DNA of 34,178 nucleotides, taken from NCBI GenBank assembly GCA_934630445.1, contig CAKTWY010000003.1, positions 1 to 34,178 of the forward strand, written 5' to 3'. The DNA is from an uncultured Eubacteriales bacterium. GTDB taxonomy: Bacteria; Bacillota; Clostridia; Oscillospirales; Butyricicoccaceae. The notes beneath the pieces are model-generated. The model did not search any database. It was not told the origin of the DNA and saw nothing but the letters and a program-made list of their open reading frames with translations. Within the stretch, counting starts at the first letter, position 1; the number at the start of each line of letters is the position of its first letter. Shown here one piece after another: positions 24,048 through 32,538 of this stretch. Made by a program: the position numbers and the translations under genes.

Positions 24048-24629
24048 TTATCTTTTATCGATCACCTTGTCAATGAGGCCGTATTCCATCGCCTCCTGCG
24101 CGGTCATGAAGTTGTCGCGCTCCGTATCACGGCGGATCACTTCGATCGGCTGACCGGTGGCCTCGCTCATCAGGCGGTTCATTCTGTCGCGCACTCTGAG
24201 GATATGCTCGGCGTGGATCTTCATGTCCGTTGCCTGGCCCTGCATGCCGCCGAGCGGCTGATGGATCATGATCTCGCTGTTGGGAAGCGCCAGGCGCTTT
24301 CCTTTCTTGCCGGCTGTCAATAAAAATGCGCCCATGCTCGCCGCCATGCCGATGCAGATGGTCGATACGTCGCACTTGATATAATTCATCGTGTCGTAGA
24401 TCGCCATGCCCGCCGTGATAGAACCACCCGGGCTGTTGATATAAAACTGGATCTCTTTATCGGGGTCCTGCGCCTCGAGATAGAGAAGCTGCGCGACTAC
24501 AAGGCTCGCAGTGACGTCATTGACCTCTTCGGACAAAAATACGATGCGGTCGTTTAAAAGACGCGAATAAATATCATACGAACGCTCACCGCGGCTCGTC
24601 TGCTCTACGACCATAGGAACTAAACTCAT
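24048..24629 (-). CDS. clpP: ATP-dependent Clp protease proteolytic subunit
   Basis: The serine peptidase that forms the tetradecameric chamber of ClpXP. Its 193 residues carry the full triad: Ser98 in GMAASMGAF, His123 in MIHQPLGG and Asp172 in RDTERDNFM. The length and sequence are those of canonical ClpP1. GGAG is eight bases before the ATG. It lies 120 bases after tig, with a GC-rich hairpin between them. Confidence 0.97.
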   Translation of the reverse strand: MSLVPMVVEQTSRGERSYDIYSRLLNDRIVFLSEEVNDVTASLVVAQLLYLEAQDPDKEIQFYINSPGGSITAGMAIYDTMNYIKCDVSTICIGMAASMGAFLLTAGKKGKRLALPNSEIMIHQPLGGMQGQATDMKIHAEHILRVRDRMNRLMSEATGQPIEVIRRDTERDNFMTAQEAMEYGLIDKVIDKR

Positions 24630-24653
24630 ACCAATTTCTCCTTTCAGATATAC

Positions 24654-24680
24654 AAGGGGGCGGCGGTCTGCCGCCCCCTT
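24654..24680 (-). terminator. GC-rich hairpin between tig and clpP
   Basis: AAGGGGGCGGC (24654-24664) pairs exactly with 24670-24680 around GGTCT. The minus-strand exit is TTGTATATC, a weak U-tract, so it may attenuate or separate tig from clpP-clpX. No promoter fits in the short space between the hairpin and clpP. Confidence 0.55.
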
Positions 24681-24749
24681 ATATGTAGCTTCTCTCAGCC
24701 CGATGCAGCAAAAACAAGGATGAAAGTGCCTGGTCAGAGAAAGCGGAAA

Positions 24750-26126
24750 TTACTCCGCATCAGCAGCCTTCTCCGCGTCGGCGGCCTTCTTCGAACGGGA
24801 TCTCTTCGCCGGCGCCTTCTTTTCTGCCGGCGCTTCCTCTTCCGCCTTCGGCTCGGTCTTCACCGCACTCTCGCGCACAAGCTCCGCCGCGCGGTTGACC
24901 GCGAGGTTCTCACGAACGGACTTCTCATCAATGGCGGTCTTTACACGCTCCAGCTCGACACCGTAGCGCTCGGACATCTGGGCATACTCCTTTTCGACAT
25001 CCTCGTCGGTGATCTCAAACTTCTCAACTTCCGCAATTTTCTCCAGCGCGAGACGGGATTTGACCTGCTTCTCCGCCTGCTCTCTGAAAATGGTGCGGAA
25101 TGCACCCATTTCCATCTGGTTCATCTTCAGATAAGCCTCGAGCGACAGGCCCTGCATGGAAAGACGATATCCAAAATCCTCCACGATCTGGTCGAGCTGC
25201 GACTCATACATCGCTTCCGGCACGTCGGCCTGCATATTTTCAACGACCTGATCCATCAGCTTCTCTTCAAACGCATTGTCGGAGGCGCGCTTGCGGCTCT
25301 CCATCATTTTAGCGCGGATATCAGCTTTATATGCCTCGAGCGTATCAAACTCCGAAACATCCTTTGCAAACTCATCGTCGATCTCGGGCTTGATGGTCTC
25401 CTTGACTTCATGGATCTTGCACTTAAAGACAGCGGGCTTTCCAGCAAGTTCCTCCGCATGATACTGCTCGGGGAAGGTGACGTTAACGTCCTTCTCATCC
25501 CCGGCTTTCAGGCCGATCAGCTGATCTTCAAACCCGGGGATGAACTGACCGGAACCGATAACGAGGGAGTAATTCTCCGCCTTGCCGCCCTCAAAAGGAA
25601 CGCCGTCGACAGAGCCGTCAAAGTCAAATACCGCGGTGTCGCCCGCCTTGATCTCGCGCTCAACGGTAGAAATGGCCGCGTTGCGCTCCGCCACGCGCTC
25701 AATTTCACCCTGCACGTCCTCGTCGGTAACAACCGGCTCGACATACTCGGCCGAAAGGCCCTTGTATGCCCCAAGCGTCACTTCCGGTTTAACCGGTACC
25801 TTGGCGACAAAGACAAAGCCGTTCTCATCGATGGAAGAAATGTTGATATCGCAGGGGCCGACAGGCTCGGTGCCGGACTCTTTGAGCGCCGCTTCATACG
25901 CTTCAGGATAGCATATATTAATCGCTTCCTCGTAGAAAAAGCCCTCGCCGTACATCTTTTCGATGATCTTGCGCGGCGCCTTGCCCTTGCGGAAGCCAGG
26001 AACATTGATTTTCGAGACGTTCTTGTGATACGCCTTTTCGCACGCTGCGTCAAACGCCGCCTTGTCGACTGCGATCTCAAGCGATACGATGCTCTTTTCT
26101 TCTTTTTCCACCTTGTTCAGTTTCAT
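24750..26126 (-). CDS. tig: trigger factor (ribosome-associated chaperone, PPIase)
   Basis: Binds nascent chains at the ribosome exit. The 458-residue protein has the ribosome-binding signature VPGFRKGKAPRKIIEK (about 42-57), the FKBP-like PPIase domain (about 155-245, with GDTAVFDFDG and FIPGFEDQLIGLKAG) and the C-terminal chaperone arms. The last 45 residues are a low-complexity Lys/Ala/Glu tail (EEEAPAEKKAPAKRSRSKK), an extension beyond the usual end. AGGAGG is ten bases upstream. Confidence 0.96.
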   Translation of the reverse strand: MKLNKVEKEEKSIVSLEIAVDKAAFDAACEKAYHKNVSKINVPGFRKGKAPRKIIEKMYGEGFFYEEAINICYPEAYEAALKESGTEPVGPCDINISSIDENGFVFVAKVPVKPEVTLGAYKGLSAEYVEPVVTDEDVQGEIERVAERNAAISTVEREIKAGDTAVFDFDGSVDGVPFEGGKAENYSLVIGSGQFIPGFEDQLIGLKAGDEKDVNVTFPEQYHAEELAGKPAVFKCKIHEVKETIKPEIDDEFAKDVSEFDTLEAYKADIRAKMMESRKRASDNAFEEKLMDQVVENMQADVPEAMYESQLDQIVEDFGYRLSMQGLSLEAYLKMNQMEMGAFRTIFREQAEKQVKSRLALEKIAEVEKFEITDEDVEKEYAQMSERYGVELERVKTAIDEKSVRENLAVNRAAELVRESAVKTEPKAEEEAPAEKKAPAKRSRSKKAADAEKAADAE

Positions 26127-26163
26127 ATTTCAATATCCTCCTAGTAATATGTTCCGAAATATT

Positions 26164-26172
26164 ATTGTAGCA
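26164..26172 (-). promoter_or_regulatory. extended -10 promoter candidate for tig
   Basis: On the minus strand TGCTACAAT (26172-26164) lies about 38 bases upstream of the tig start. The -35 region is poor. The same TGC-before-box arrangement recurs at the tRNA-Thr, DUF1294 and NusG_II promoters. Confidence 0.45.
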
Positions 26173-26199
26173 GATTCCATGCCATTATGCCACTCTTTT

Positions 26200-26904
26200 T
26201 TATTCTTCAATCAGCGCAGGGCGAAAATTCATATAGTCAGCTGCAATCAGGCGAAAATCAATTCCCTCCTGCACCCCCTGGACCGCCAGGCGCTGGCTGT
26301 GGCTGTGCAGATGTCCGTAATAACAGCGCGCTACGCCGTAGCGCTTCATGATATCCAGAATCTCATCGCAGCGATACCCCTGGTACAACGGCGGGTAATG
26401 CAGAAAACAGTAGATCCGTTCAGCCGCCGTTTGGCGTGCCGCGTTCAGCGACGCTTCCAGGCGCAGAAGTTCCCGCCGGAAGACCTTTTCATCATGGCTG
26501 TCAGAGCGCTCCTCTTCAAAAAACCAGCCGCGCGTGCCGCACAGAGCGATATCTTTATATACATAGCAGTTGTTAAATAAAAACGATATGTGAAAAAGCC
26601 CGTTCTCCGCCAGAATGCGTGTGAGCTTTGTAAGCGTATCCCACCACAGATCGTGGTTGCCCTTGAGCAGAATCTTCTGCCCGGGATAAGATGCGAGCAG
26701 TCGAAAATCCGCGAGCGCTTCCTTCAGGTCAATCCCCCAGGAAAAATCGCCTCCGACGATCAGGACGTCGTCATCGCTTTTCATGGTTTCCTGAAGGCCG
26801 GCTTTGATCTTTTCGGTATAATTCTCCCATGCCCCGCCGAAAATATCCATCGGCTTGTCGACGCTTTCGGACAAGTGATAATCAGCTATTGCGTACAGGC
26901 CCAT
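26200..26904 (-). CDS. calcineurin-like metallophosphoesterase
   Basis: A 234-residue cytosolic protein with the metal-binding blocks of the family: Asp8-x-His10 (ADYHLS), GGD at 51-53, GNHD at 82-85, a later FLHYPP histidine and the terminal GHLHS. The substrate is unknown; related proteins are annotated as predicted phosphohydrolases. GAAGGGAG precedes the ATG. It is upstream of tig on the same strand but tig has its own -10. Confidence 0.87.
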   Translation of the reverse strand: MGLYAIADYHLSESVDKPMDIFGGAWENYTEKIKAGLQETMKSDDDVLIVGGDFSWGIDLKEALADFRLLASYPGQKILLKGNHDLWWDTLTKLTRILAENGLFHISFLFNNCYVYKDIALCGTRGWFFEEERSDSHDEKVFRRELLRLEASLNAARQTAAERIYCFLHYPPLYQGYRCDEILDIMKRYGVARCYYGHLHSHSQRLAVQGVQEGIDFRLIAADYMNFRPALIEE

Positions 26905-26954
26905 TTCCGGCTCCCTTCAAAAAATTTTTGCTGGCGCTGCGGCGGATATTGACA

Positions 26955-26984
26955 GAATAAAATGCCGCTGTGCGCCAGATACTA
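26955..26984 (+). promoter_or_regulatory. possible forespore-type (SigG/SigF-like) promoter for the DUF1540 gene
   Basis: GAATA (26955-26959) and GATACTA (26978-26984) are 18 bases apart, close to the SigG/SigF pattern known from Bacillus. The nearby TTGACA at 26949-26954 has no -10 at an acceptable distance. Pattern-based only. Confidence 0.3.
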
Positions 26985-27039
26985 AAACCGCACGGGCAGA
27001 CTGTGCAACATCTTAAACAAACGGAAGGAGAACTATCCT

Positions 27040-27195
27040 ATGAATTCTCATGAAAACGAAGGCGTCCTCTGCTCTGTGGTAAACTGCAGATACCACTGCA
27101 ATGGCGATCACTGCAGTGCGGATAAGATCAACGTCGGCAACCCGTCCGCATGCCAGTGCAGCGAAACGCTCTGCTCCACCTTTGAAAAGAAGTAA
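27040..27195 (+). CDS. DUF1540 small cysteine-rich protein
   Basis: A 51-residue protein containing one DUF1540 unit: CSVVNCRYHCNGDHCSADKI followed by CQCSETLCSTF. Its eight cysteines suggest metal or disulphide binding; the function is unknown. GGAAGGAG stands nine bases before the ATG. It is the only plus-strand gene in this part of the window and its upstream region resembles a forespore promoter. Confidence 0.85.
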   Translation: MNSHENEGVLCSVVNCRYHCNGDHCSADKINVGNPSACQCSETLCSTFEKK

Positions 27196-27209
27196 GCTCG
27201 CTATACCGG

Positions 27210-27235
27210 GCGAAAAGATCTGCGGATCTTTTCGC
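27210..27235. terminator. hairpin between DUF1540 and thrC (convergent)
   Basis: GCGAAAAGATC (27210-27220) and GATCTTTTCGC (27225-27235) are exactly complementary around TGCG. It can serve both strands; T-runs lie within the stem. Confidence 0.6.
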
Positions 27236-27246
27236 TCTACATAAAT

Positions 27247-28746
27247 TTACGCCTCGATCTGTAAAGACTGCAGCACAGCCTTCGTGATCTCCTCTTTATT
27301 TACCGTCTGACGGAAACGCACTTCCCTGCGCGACAGTTCAGACAGCGGCAGCGGAGCGGTGCGTCCCGTCTTCAGTTCAAGAAGCCCGATCAGCTCCGGT
27401 CCGTCTGTACGCACGTCCTCTCCCAGCGCGCGCAGCACAGACGCGCAGAACTTAAAGGGGCTGGCCGTGGAGGCGATGATCGTCTTCGTCTGGTCGCCCG
27501 TCCGGCGCGCATACTGGCGATATACGTCCACCGCCACCGCAGTGTGCGGATCGCAGAGATAGTTCTCCTTCCGGAACAGATGCTCGATCGTCGCGGCAGT
27601 CGACGCCTCGTCGCACATGCCGGCATCGAACACGGCGCTGATCTCCTCGGCCATGGCGGCGCTGATCACATACTCGCGCTTTTCCGCGAGCGCCTCCATC
27701 AGCTCTGCCACGTATGCGCTGTTTTCCTCCGAAGCGTAGTACAAAAGGCGCTCCAGATTGCTGGAAACCAGGATATCCATCGACGGCGACATCGTTTCAT
27801 AGAAGCGGCGATTAGCGTTGTAGCGCCCCCCGCTGAGGAAAAAGTCCGTCAAGACATTGTTCGAATTGGACGCACAGATCAGGCGGTTCACCGGCAGACC
27901 CATGCGCATGCCGATGTACGCAGCCAGAATATTGCCGAAATTCCCCGTAGGAACGCAGATGTTGACCTTGTCTCCATAGACGATCTCACCTTTGACGACC
28001 ATATCGCAATATGCGGAAATGTAGTATGCGATCTGCGGAACGAGCCTGCCCCAGTTGATGGAGTTGGCGGAGGAGAAAAACTTTCCGTTCTGATCGAGCA
28101 GGCGTTCGATCGCGTCGTCGGAAAAGATCTCCTTGACGGCGGTCTGCGCGTCGTCAAAATTCCCGCGGATGGCAACGACTCCGACATTGTTGCCCGCCTG
28201 GGTCGTCATCTGGAGCTTCTGAATGGTGCTGACGCCGTTTTCCGGATAAAAGACAAGGATCTGCGTACCGTCGACATCGCAAAACCCCTCGAGCGCAGCT
28301 TTGCCCGTGTCGCCGGACGTGGCGACCAGGATGCAGGCCGTGCGCTTTTCTCCCGTTTTGCGAAGAGCGGCCGTCATCAGATGCGGCAGGAGCTGCAGCG
28401 CCATATCCTTAAACGCGCAGGTCGGACCATGCCACAGCTCAAGCATGTACTCCTGATCGGAAAGCTTCACGACCGGCGCGACGCGGCCGGCATTAAACTT
28501 CTGCGCGCTGTACGCCGCCTTTGTATACTCCGAAAGCTCTTCCTCCGAGTAATCATCGAGAAACAGCGACAGAATGCGCGCCGCGCGCGCATCATACTGC
28601 ATGGGATAAAGCGCTTCAAAATCAGACTGGCTCAGCTGGGGAAACGATACCGGCGTAAAAAGGCCGCCATCCGGCGCAAGGCCCAGTGCGATCGCCTCTG
28701 CAGCGCTGTGCTCGCCGCTGCTGCCGCGGGTGCTGACATATTTCAT
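27247..28746 (-). CDS. thrC: threonine synthase
   Basis: A PLP enzyme that converts O-phosphohomoserine to threonine. The 499-residue protein is of the longer ThrC class: the N-terminal STRG motif, Lys113 as the likely PLP lysine in GPTCAFKDMALQ, and the phosphate loop in ATSGDTGKAA. GGAAGG is nine bases upstream of the ATG. It is 70 bases downstream of the M19 gene, on the same strand; no T-box is visible in that gap. hom and thrB are not in the window. Confidence 0.95.
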   Translation of the reverse strand: MKYVSTRGSSGEHSAAEAIALGLAPDGGLFTPVSFPQLSQSDFEALYPMQYDARAARILSLFLDDYSEEELSEYTKAAYSAQKFNAGRVAPVVKLSDQEYMLELWHGPTCAFKDMALQLLPHLMTAALRKTGEKRTACILVATSGDTGKAALEGFCDVDGTQILVFYPENGVSTIQKLQMTTQAGNNVGVVAIRGNFDDAQTAVKEIFSDDAIERLLDQNGKFFSSANSINWGRLVPQIAYYISAYCDMVVKGEIVYGDKVNICVPTGNFGNILAAYIGMRMGLPVNRLICASNSNNVLTDFFLSGGRYNANRRFYETMSPSMDILVSSNLERLLYYASEENSAYVAELMEALAEKREYVISAAMAEEISAVFDAGMCDEASTAATIEHLFRKENYLCDPHTAVAVDVYRQYARRTGDQTKTIIASTASPFKFCASVLRALGEDVRTDGPELIGLLELKTGRTAPLPLSELSRREVRFRQTVNKEEITKAVLQSLQIEA

Positions 28747-28816
28747 GCTCTTGTTCCTTCCTTTATGTAATGCCTTCTGTGCGCCACCGGCTTATCTCCG
28801 GCGGCCGGCTGATCCT

Positions 28817-29765
28817 TCATATTTGCTGGCAGAAAAAGCGGTACATATTGTCAAAAAAAACAGCGTCCGCAATTGCCCTGCCAAATGCTTTTTCCGTTTC
28901 TGTATAGATCTTCTGAACATCCTGCACGCCGCCGATCCCTTCGGGAAGCGTCTCACAGCCGTCCAGATCCCCTCCCATGGCAAGCACATGCTCGCCGCCC
29001 AGGGCCAGGATATGTTCGATATGGCGAAGAACGTCTGCAATACGTGCCCCGCCGCCGTCTTTTACAAACGCGTCATAAAGATTGACGCCGCATATGCCGC
29101 CCGTGCGGATCAAATGGCAGATCTGTTCATCTGTGAGGTTGCGCCGGTGTCCGCAGACGGCGCGCGCATTGGAATGCGTGGCGATAAAGGGGCGCGCGGC
29201 ACACTCCGCCACATCCCAAAAACCGCGCTCCGACAAATGAGACACATCCACAAGCATCCTTCGGCTCTCAAGCGCGCCGATCAGCTCCCTGCCGCGTTCG
29301 GTAAGGCCTTTTTTCTGATCGACAGAAGCCGGGCAGCCGTACGCGTTTTCATGGTTCCATGTAATGGTAACAGCCTTTACTCCAAGCCTGAACGCATCAT
29401 CAAGCGCGTCCGGCGCGTCTCCCAGAAGTTCCGCTCCCTCGACCATGAGGAGTGCGGCATTCTTCTTTTCATCCACAGCGCAGCGAAGCGCATCGGCTGT
29501 TTTGCAAAAGACGATGGAATCCTGATTTTTTTCAAATTCCGACTCGGCGGTGCGCATCAGCGACCGAAACCGCGCGTTCGCTTCGCCTGGCTCTTTCCAC
29601 AGGCGGGCGTCATCCCAAATGGCGAACAGCTGCACATACGGCGTATAGCAGGCCGCCCGCCGAAGATCGATATGCCCCGTATTCTCCACGAGTGCTTCAC
29701 CGGTTTCGTGCAGACGCCAGATCGTATCGCAATGGCAGTCAAAATACCGGATGCCGATAGGACAT
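28817..29765 (-). CDS. membrane dipeptidase (peptidase M19), 5' end apparently frameshifted
   Basis: A zinc dipeptidase-family protein. Blocks seen are FDCHCDTIW (the first HxD metal pair), LLMVEGAE (bridging Glu), VDVSHLS, FIATHSN and GGDLDG. The uninterrupted frame continues upstream through FDCHCDTIWRLHE but has no ATG, GTG or TTG before the conserved motif; the first is a GTG at 29689, which would delete the metal site. AAGGGGG lies just upstream of ATG 29765, but that ATG is one base out of frame and reads MSYRHPVF-stop. Removing one base from the TTTT run (complement of 29741-29744) joins them as MSYRHPVFDCHCDTIW. The alternative is an ATC start at 29758. Status: either sequencing error, real frameshift or rare start. 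Confidence 0.75.
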
Positions 29766-29794
29766 GCCCCCTTTCAAATATCATCGTTCGGCGG

Positions 29795-30175
29795 CTAAGC
29801 GTGAAAGGCGTTTTCGATATGGCGCAGCTCTTTGGGCGGCTCGTTCAGCCGTTCGGGCGCGATGATCTCGATCACATCAAAACGCGGCTGCTTCCCCTCG
29901 CCGTGCTCTACCAGCCACTGACCGGCGGTCAGAACGATCTTCTGCTGTTTGGCGGGCGTGACAAACTCCATCGGACGGGCAAACTCCGCGCTTGCGCGAA
30001 GTTTCACTTCCACAAAAACGATTAGATCGTCCTTGGATGCGATCAGATCGATCTCGCCAAAGCGCGTGCGGTAATTGGCCGCGTCGATTGCATATCCCTT
30101 TTGTCTCAAATAAGCGGCGGCAGCCGCTTCCCCCCATCTGCCGCGCAGCTGCGCGCTTCCTTTTTTCTGGGGCAA
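29795..30175 (-). CDS. yraN: YraN/UPF0102 family endonuclease-like protein
   Basis: A 126-residue protein with the PD-(D/E)xK-like core RTRFGEIDLIA ... LIVFVEVKLR and the GRWGEAAAAAYLRQKGY start region of UPF0102. Members are thought to be Holliday-junction-resolvase-like nucleases, but the function is not established. I choose the TTG at 30175 with GGAG eight bases upstream; this gives the usual family length, whereas the frame to 30343 would overlap rnhB heavily. It is fourth in the lepB-ylqF-rnhB-yraN cluster. Confidence 0.85.
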   Translation of the reverse strand: MPQKKGSAQLRGRWGEAAAAAYLRQKGYAIDAANYRTRFGEIDLIASKDDLIVFVEVKLRASAEFARPMEFVTPAKQQKIVLTAGQWLVEHGEGKQPRFDVIEIIAPERLNEPPKELRHIENAFHA

Positions 30176-30194
30176 TTCGATCTCTCCTACATAG

Positions 30195-30214
30195 AGGACC
30201 TTATCGAAGGTCCT
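30195..30214. repeat. 8-bp perfect hairpin at the rnhB stop
   Basis: AGGACCTT and AAGGTCCT are separated by four bases and span the rnhB stop codon, about 20 bases before the yraN start. It may be a processing or attenuating stem; there is no T-run. Confidence 0.4.
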
Positions 30215-30842
30215 CCGCGCAAATTTTTGTGAGAAAGCTCTTTCGGTGAATGGCACACGGACCGTATTGCAGAATCGCTTCGCGGTGCGCCCTCGTGCCG
30301 TACCCTTTATGTACCGCGAAGCCGTACTGCGGATATTCCGCATCCAGCGCGCGCATCAGGCGGTCACGGCTCACTTTTGCAAGGATCGAAGCGGCCGCGA
30401 TGGATGCGCTCTTCCCGTCGCCCCCGATGATGCAGCGCGTCGGGATCGTAAAGCCGCGCGCGCAGTTCCCGTCGATAAGTGCCAAATCAGGCGTCGCGCC
30501 GAGGGCCAAAAGCGCACGGTGCATCGCGAGCATAGTCGCGTTCAGGATATTGAGCGCATCGATCTCCCTCTCGTCGGCGCTGGCAATCCCAAAGGCGGCA
30601 GCCTTCTCCCGGATCACATCAAACAGCGCTTCGCGCTTTTTTTCCGACAGTTTTTTGGAGTCGTCAAGCCCGTCGATCAAAAGGCCCTGCGGCAATATCA
30701 CAGCCGCTGCAAAAACCGGGCCCGCGAGCGGTCCGCGCCCCGCCTCGTCGATCCCGCAGACGAGGCGGTATCCTTCCTCCATGCATGCGTTTTCAATCGT
30801 CCAAAAATCGGCGGGCGGCTTTTTCTGCGTATGTTTAGGCAT
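30201..30842 (-). CDS. rnhB: ribonuclease HII
   Basis: Removes ribonucleotides and RNA from RNA-DNA hybrids. The 213-residue protein carries the type-2 RNase H signature CGIDEAGRGPLAGPV with Asp32 and Glu33, then LDDSKKLS, and IDGN at the third carboxylate. I start at ATG 30842 with GGGAGG six bases upstream; it overlaps the ylqF end by eight bases, as in other Bacillota. Confidence 0.95.
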   Translation of the reverse strand: MPKHTQKKPPADFWTIENACMEEGYRLVCGIDEAGRGPLAGPVFAAAVILPQGLLIDGLDDSKKLSEKKREALFDVIREKAAAFGIASADEREIDALNILNATMLAMHRALLALGATPDLALIDGNCARGFTIPTRCIIGGDGKSASIAAASILAKVSRDRLMRALDAEYPQYGFAVHKGYGTRAHREAILQYGPCAIHRKSFLTKICAEDLR

Positions 30843-31728
30843 CGCTGCCCTCCCCGCTGCTGGGCGGCATCTCGAGCGTAATGCGCCCGAGCTTCGCCGC
30901 CCGGAACTCGTCGAGCAGGATCTTCGCCATGCGCTCAGTATCGATCTCTCCCCCCGACACAAGAAAGCCGCGCCTGCGCCCGGCTGCCTTCAACAGCTCA
31001 TAGCCGGGCCACTGGCTGGCGTTGGCCTGCTCGATCTTCTCCTCCGTGATGCCGTAGCGCGCCTCCAAAGCGCCCTTTGCCCGCACGGCAAGCGTCTCCA
31101 TCAGCTTGCAGCCAAGCGTCTCCGTATCCATGATCTCGTCGCGGATCGCACCGGTAAAAGCCAGGCAAAGACCCGTATGCTCATCGTCGAGTTTCGGCCA
31201 GAGAATGCCCGGCGTATCCATCAGATCGAGCCCGTCCCCGACAAAGAACCACTGCTTCGCGCGCGTCACGCCCGGGCGGTCCTGCGCCTGGGCGGCCCGC
31301 TTGCCGGCAAGCTTGTTGATGATCGTGGACTTCCCCACATTGGGGATACCGACGATCATGGCCTTGACCTGCTGGGTAAGCATGCCGCGCTGCGCCTGGC
31401 GCTGAATCTTTTCCTTCATCAGCCCGCGCACCGCCGGAACGAACTTTGCCACGCCCGTGCCTTTTTTCCCGTCCGTCTCGATCACCGCGTACCCGAGGGA
31501 GGCGAAATATGCCGTCCAGCGCTTCGTCGCCGCCGGGTCCGCCTGATCCACACGGTTTAAGATCATCAGGCGCGGCTTCGCGCCTGCAAGCGCGTCGATA
31601 TCCGGGTTCCTGCTTGCCTGCGGGATGCGCGCGTCGACCACCTCACAGACGACGTCAACATTTTTCAGGTTTTCCGTGATGATACGGCGTGTTTTCGCCA
31701 TATGTCCCGGATACCACTGTATATTCAT
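30835..31728 (-). CDS. ylqF: ribosome biogenesis GTPase YlqF/RbgA
   Basis: A circularly permuted GTPase needed for late 50S subunit assembly. In the 297 residues the G4 motif NRVD (58-61) precedes G1 GIPNVGKS (127-134) and G3 DTPG (171-174), the order diagnostic of the family. The N-terminal MNIQWYPGHMAKTRR is also typical. It starts 15 bases after lepB and overlaps rnhB. Confidence 0.95.
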   Translation of the reverse strand: MNIQWYPGHMAKTRRIITENLKNVDVVCEVVDARIPQASRNPDIDALAGAKPRLMILNRVDQADPAATKRWTAYFASLGYAVIETDGKKGTGVAKFVPAVRGLMKEKIQRQAQRGMLTQQVKAMIVGIPNVGKSTIINKLAGKRAAQAQDRPGVTRAKQWFFVGDGLDLMDTPGILWPKLDDEHTGLCLAFTGAIRDEIMDTETLGCKLMETLAVRAKGALEARYGITEEKIEQANASQWPGYELLKAAGRRRGFLVSGGEIDTERMAKILLDEFRAAKLGRITLEMPPSSGEGSDA

Positions 31729-31743
31729 TCTTCAAAAACCTCG

Positions 31744-32346
31744 TTATTCTATGCTTCCAAACCTGCTGACAGGAAGAACGCGGAAAACAGCCTTGCCAAG
31801 GATGTAGCGCTTATCGATCATCCCCACCTCGGTAAAGCGGCTGTCGGTGCTGCCGTTGCGATTGTCGCCGAGCACGAACACGCACCCTTCCGGCACTGTC
31901 TGCGGAAAGATCATATCCCCCATACGGCGCGTCTCTTCATTGATATAAGGCTCATATAAGACCTCGCCGTTGACTGTGACCTCGTGCGTCTGAAAGTTGA
32001 TATCAATCGTATCCCCTTCCGTTGCTATCACACGCTTGACGATGGGCTGATCCAAAAAGCTCTCTTTTTTCAGCACGATGATGTCGCCGTGCTCGGGCAT
32101 TCCGTTGTAGAGATTCCGCACAAGGATCCAGTCTCTGTCGTGCAGCGTCGGAACCATCGACGTTCCCTGTACCCCGAGGAAGCGAAAAAGCAACGTGAAA
32201 ATCAGGATCACGACTGCCAGCGTCTCGACAAGTGATTCCGCCCAGTCGAACAGCTCGCTTTTAATATTGAATTCCCCGCCCTTTTCCTTCTTCTCCGGCG
32301 GCCGGGCGGCATTTATCTTATCATTCTCCATATCCAAGGAATCCAT
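31744..32346 (-). CDS. lepB: type I signal peptidase
   Basis: Cleaves signal peptides of exported proteins on the outer face of the membrane. The 200-residue protein has a cytosolic Glu/Lys-rich N-terminus (1-33), one membrane anchor (about 40-58), catalytic Ser63 in GTSMVPTL, Lys104 in VKRVIATEGD and the box LGDNRNGSTDSR. The start is uncertain: ATG 32346 directly abuts GGGAG, while the TTG nine bases downstream (32337) or the ATG at 32331 would be better spaced from it. First gene of the lepB-ylqF-rnhB-yraN cluster; rplS, often just upstream, is not there. Confidence 0.94.
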   Translation of the reverse strand: MDSLDMENDKINAARPPEKKEKGGEFNIKSELFDWAESLVETLAVVILIFTLLFRFLGVQGTSMVPTLHDRDWILVRNLYNGMPEHGDIIVLKKESFLDQPIVKRVIATEGDTIDINFQTHEVTVNGEVLYEPYINEETRRMGDMIFPQTVPEGCVFVLGDNRNGSTDSRFTEVGMIDKRYILGKAVFRVLPVSRFGSIE

Positions 32347-32395
32347 CTCCCACTGAACGCCGCAACGGGCATACGCGGCATAATCATACCATTTT

Positions 32396-32425
32396 ATATT
32401 ACACCAAAGACGGCAATATTAGCAA
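32396..32425 (-). promoter_or_regulatory. candidate promoter for the lepB operon
   Basis: On the minus strand TTGCTA (32425-32420) and TAATAT (32401-32396) are 18 bases apart, about 50 bases upstream of lepB in an AT-rich gap. The rest of the 244-base gap shows no other feature except the MFS terminator. Confidence 0.4.
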
Positions 32426-32538
32426 CACTTTTATAAAATTTGTTTCAAATGAGAAACCGCGCATGAAATTTTCTTCTATTTTACAGTATATTCCATAAAG
32501 AACCGCCAGTGGTGAACCTGTTGTTAATTCCGTTTTCT

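Noticed and set aside
24720..26144. 474-residue plus-strand open frame
   Set aside because: An exact antisense shadow of trigger factor with Leu/Arg-rich translation; tig is unambiguous.
28747..28816. T-box leader before thrC
   Set aside because: The gap is only 70 bases, with no T-box sequence or specifier stem.
28730..31560. Two long plus-strand open frames (431 and 436 residues)
   Set aside because: They cross several minus-strand genes with clear motifs (M19, yraN, rnhB, ylqF), have no ribosome binding sites and match nothing known to me.
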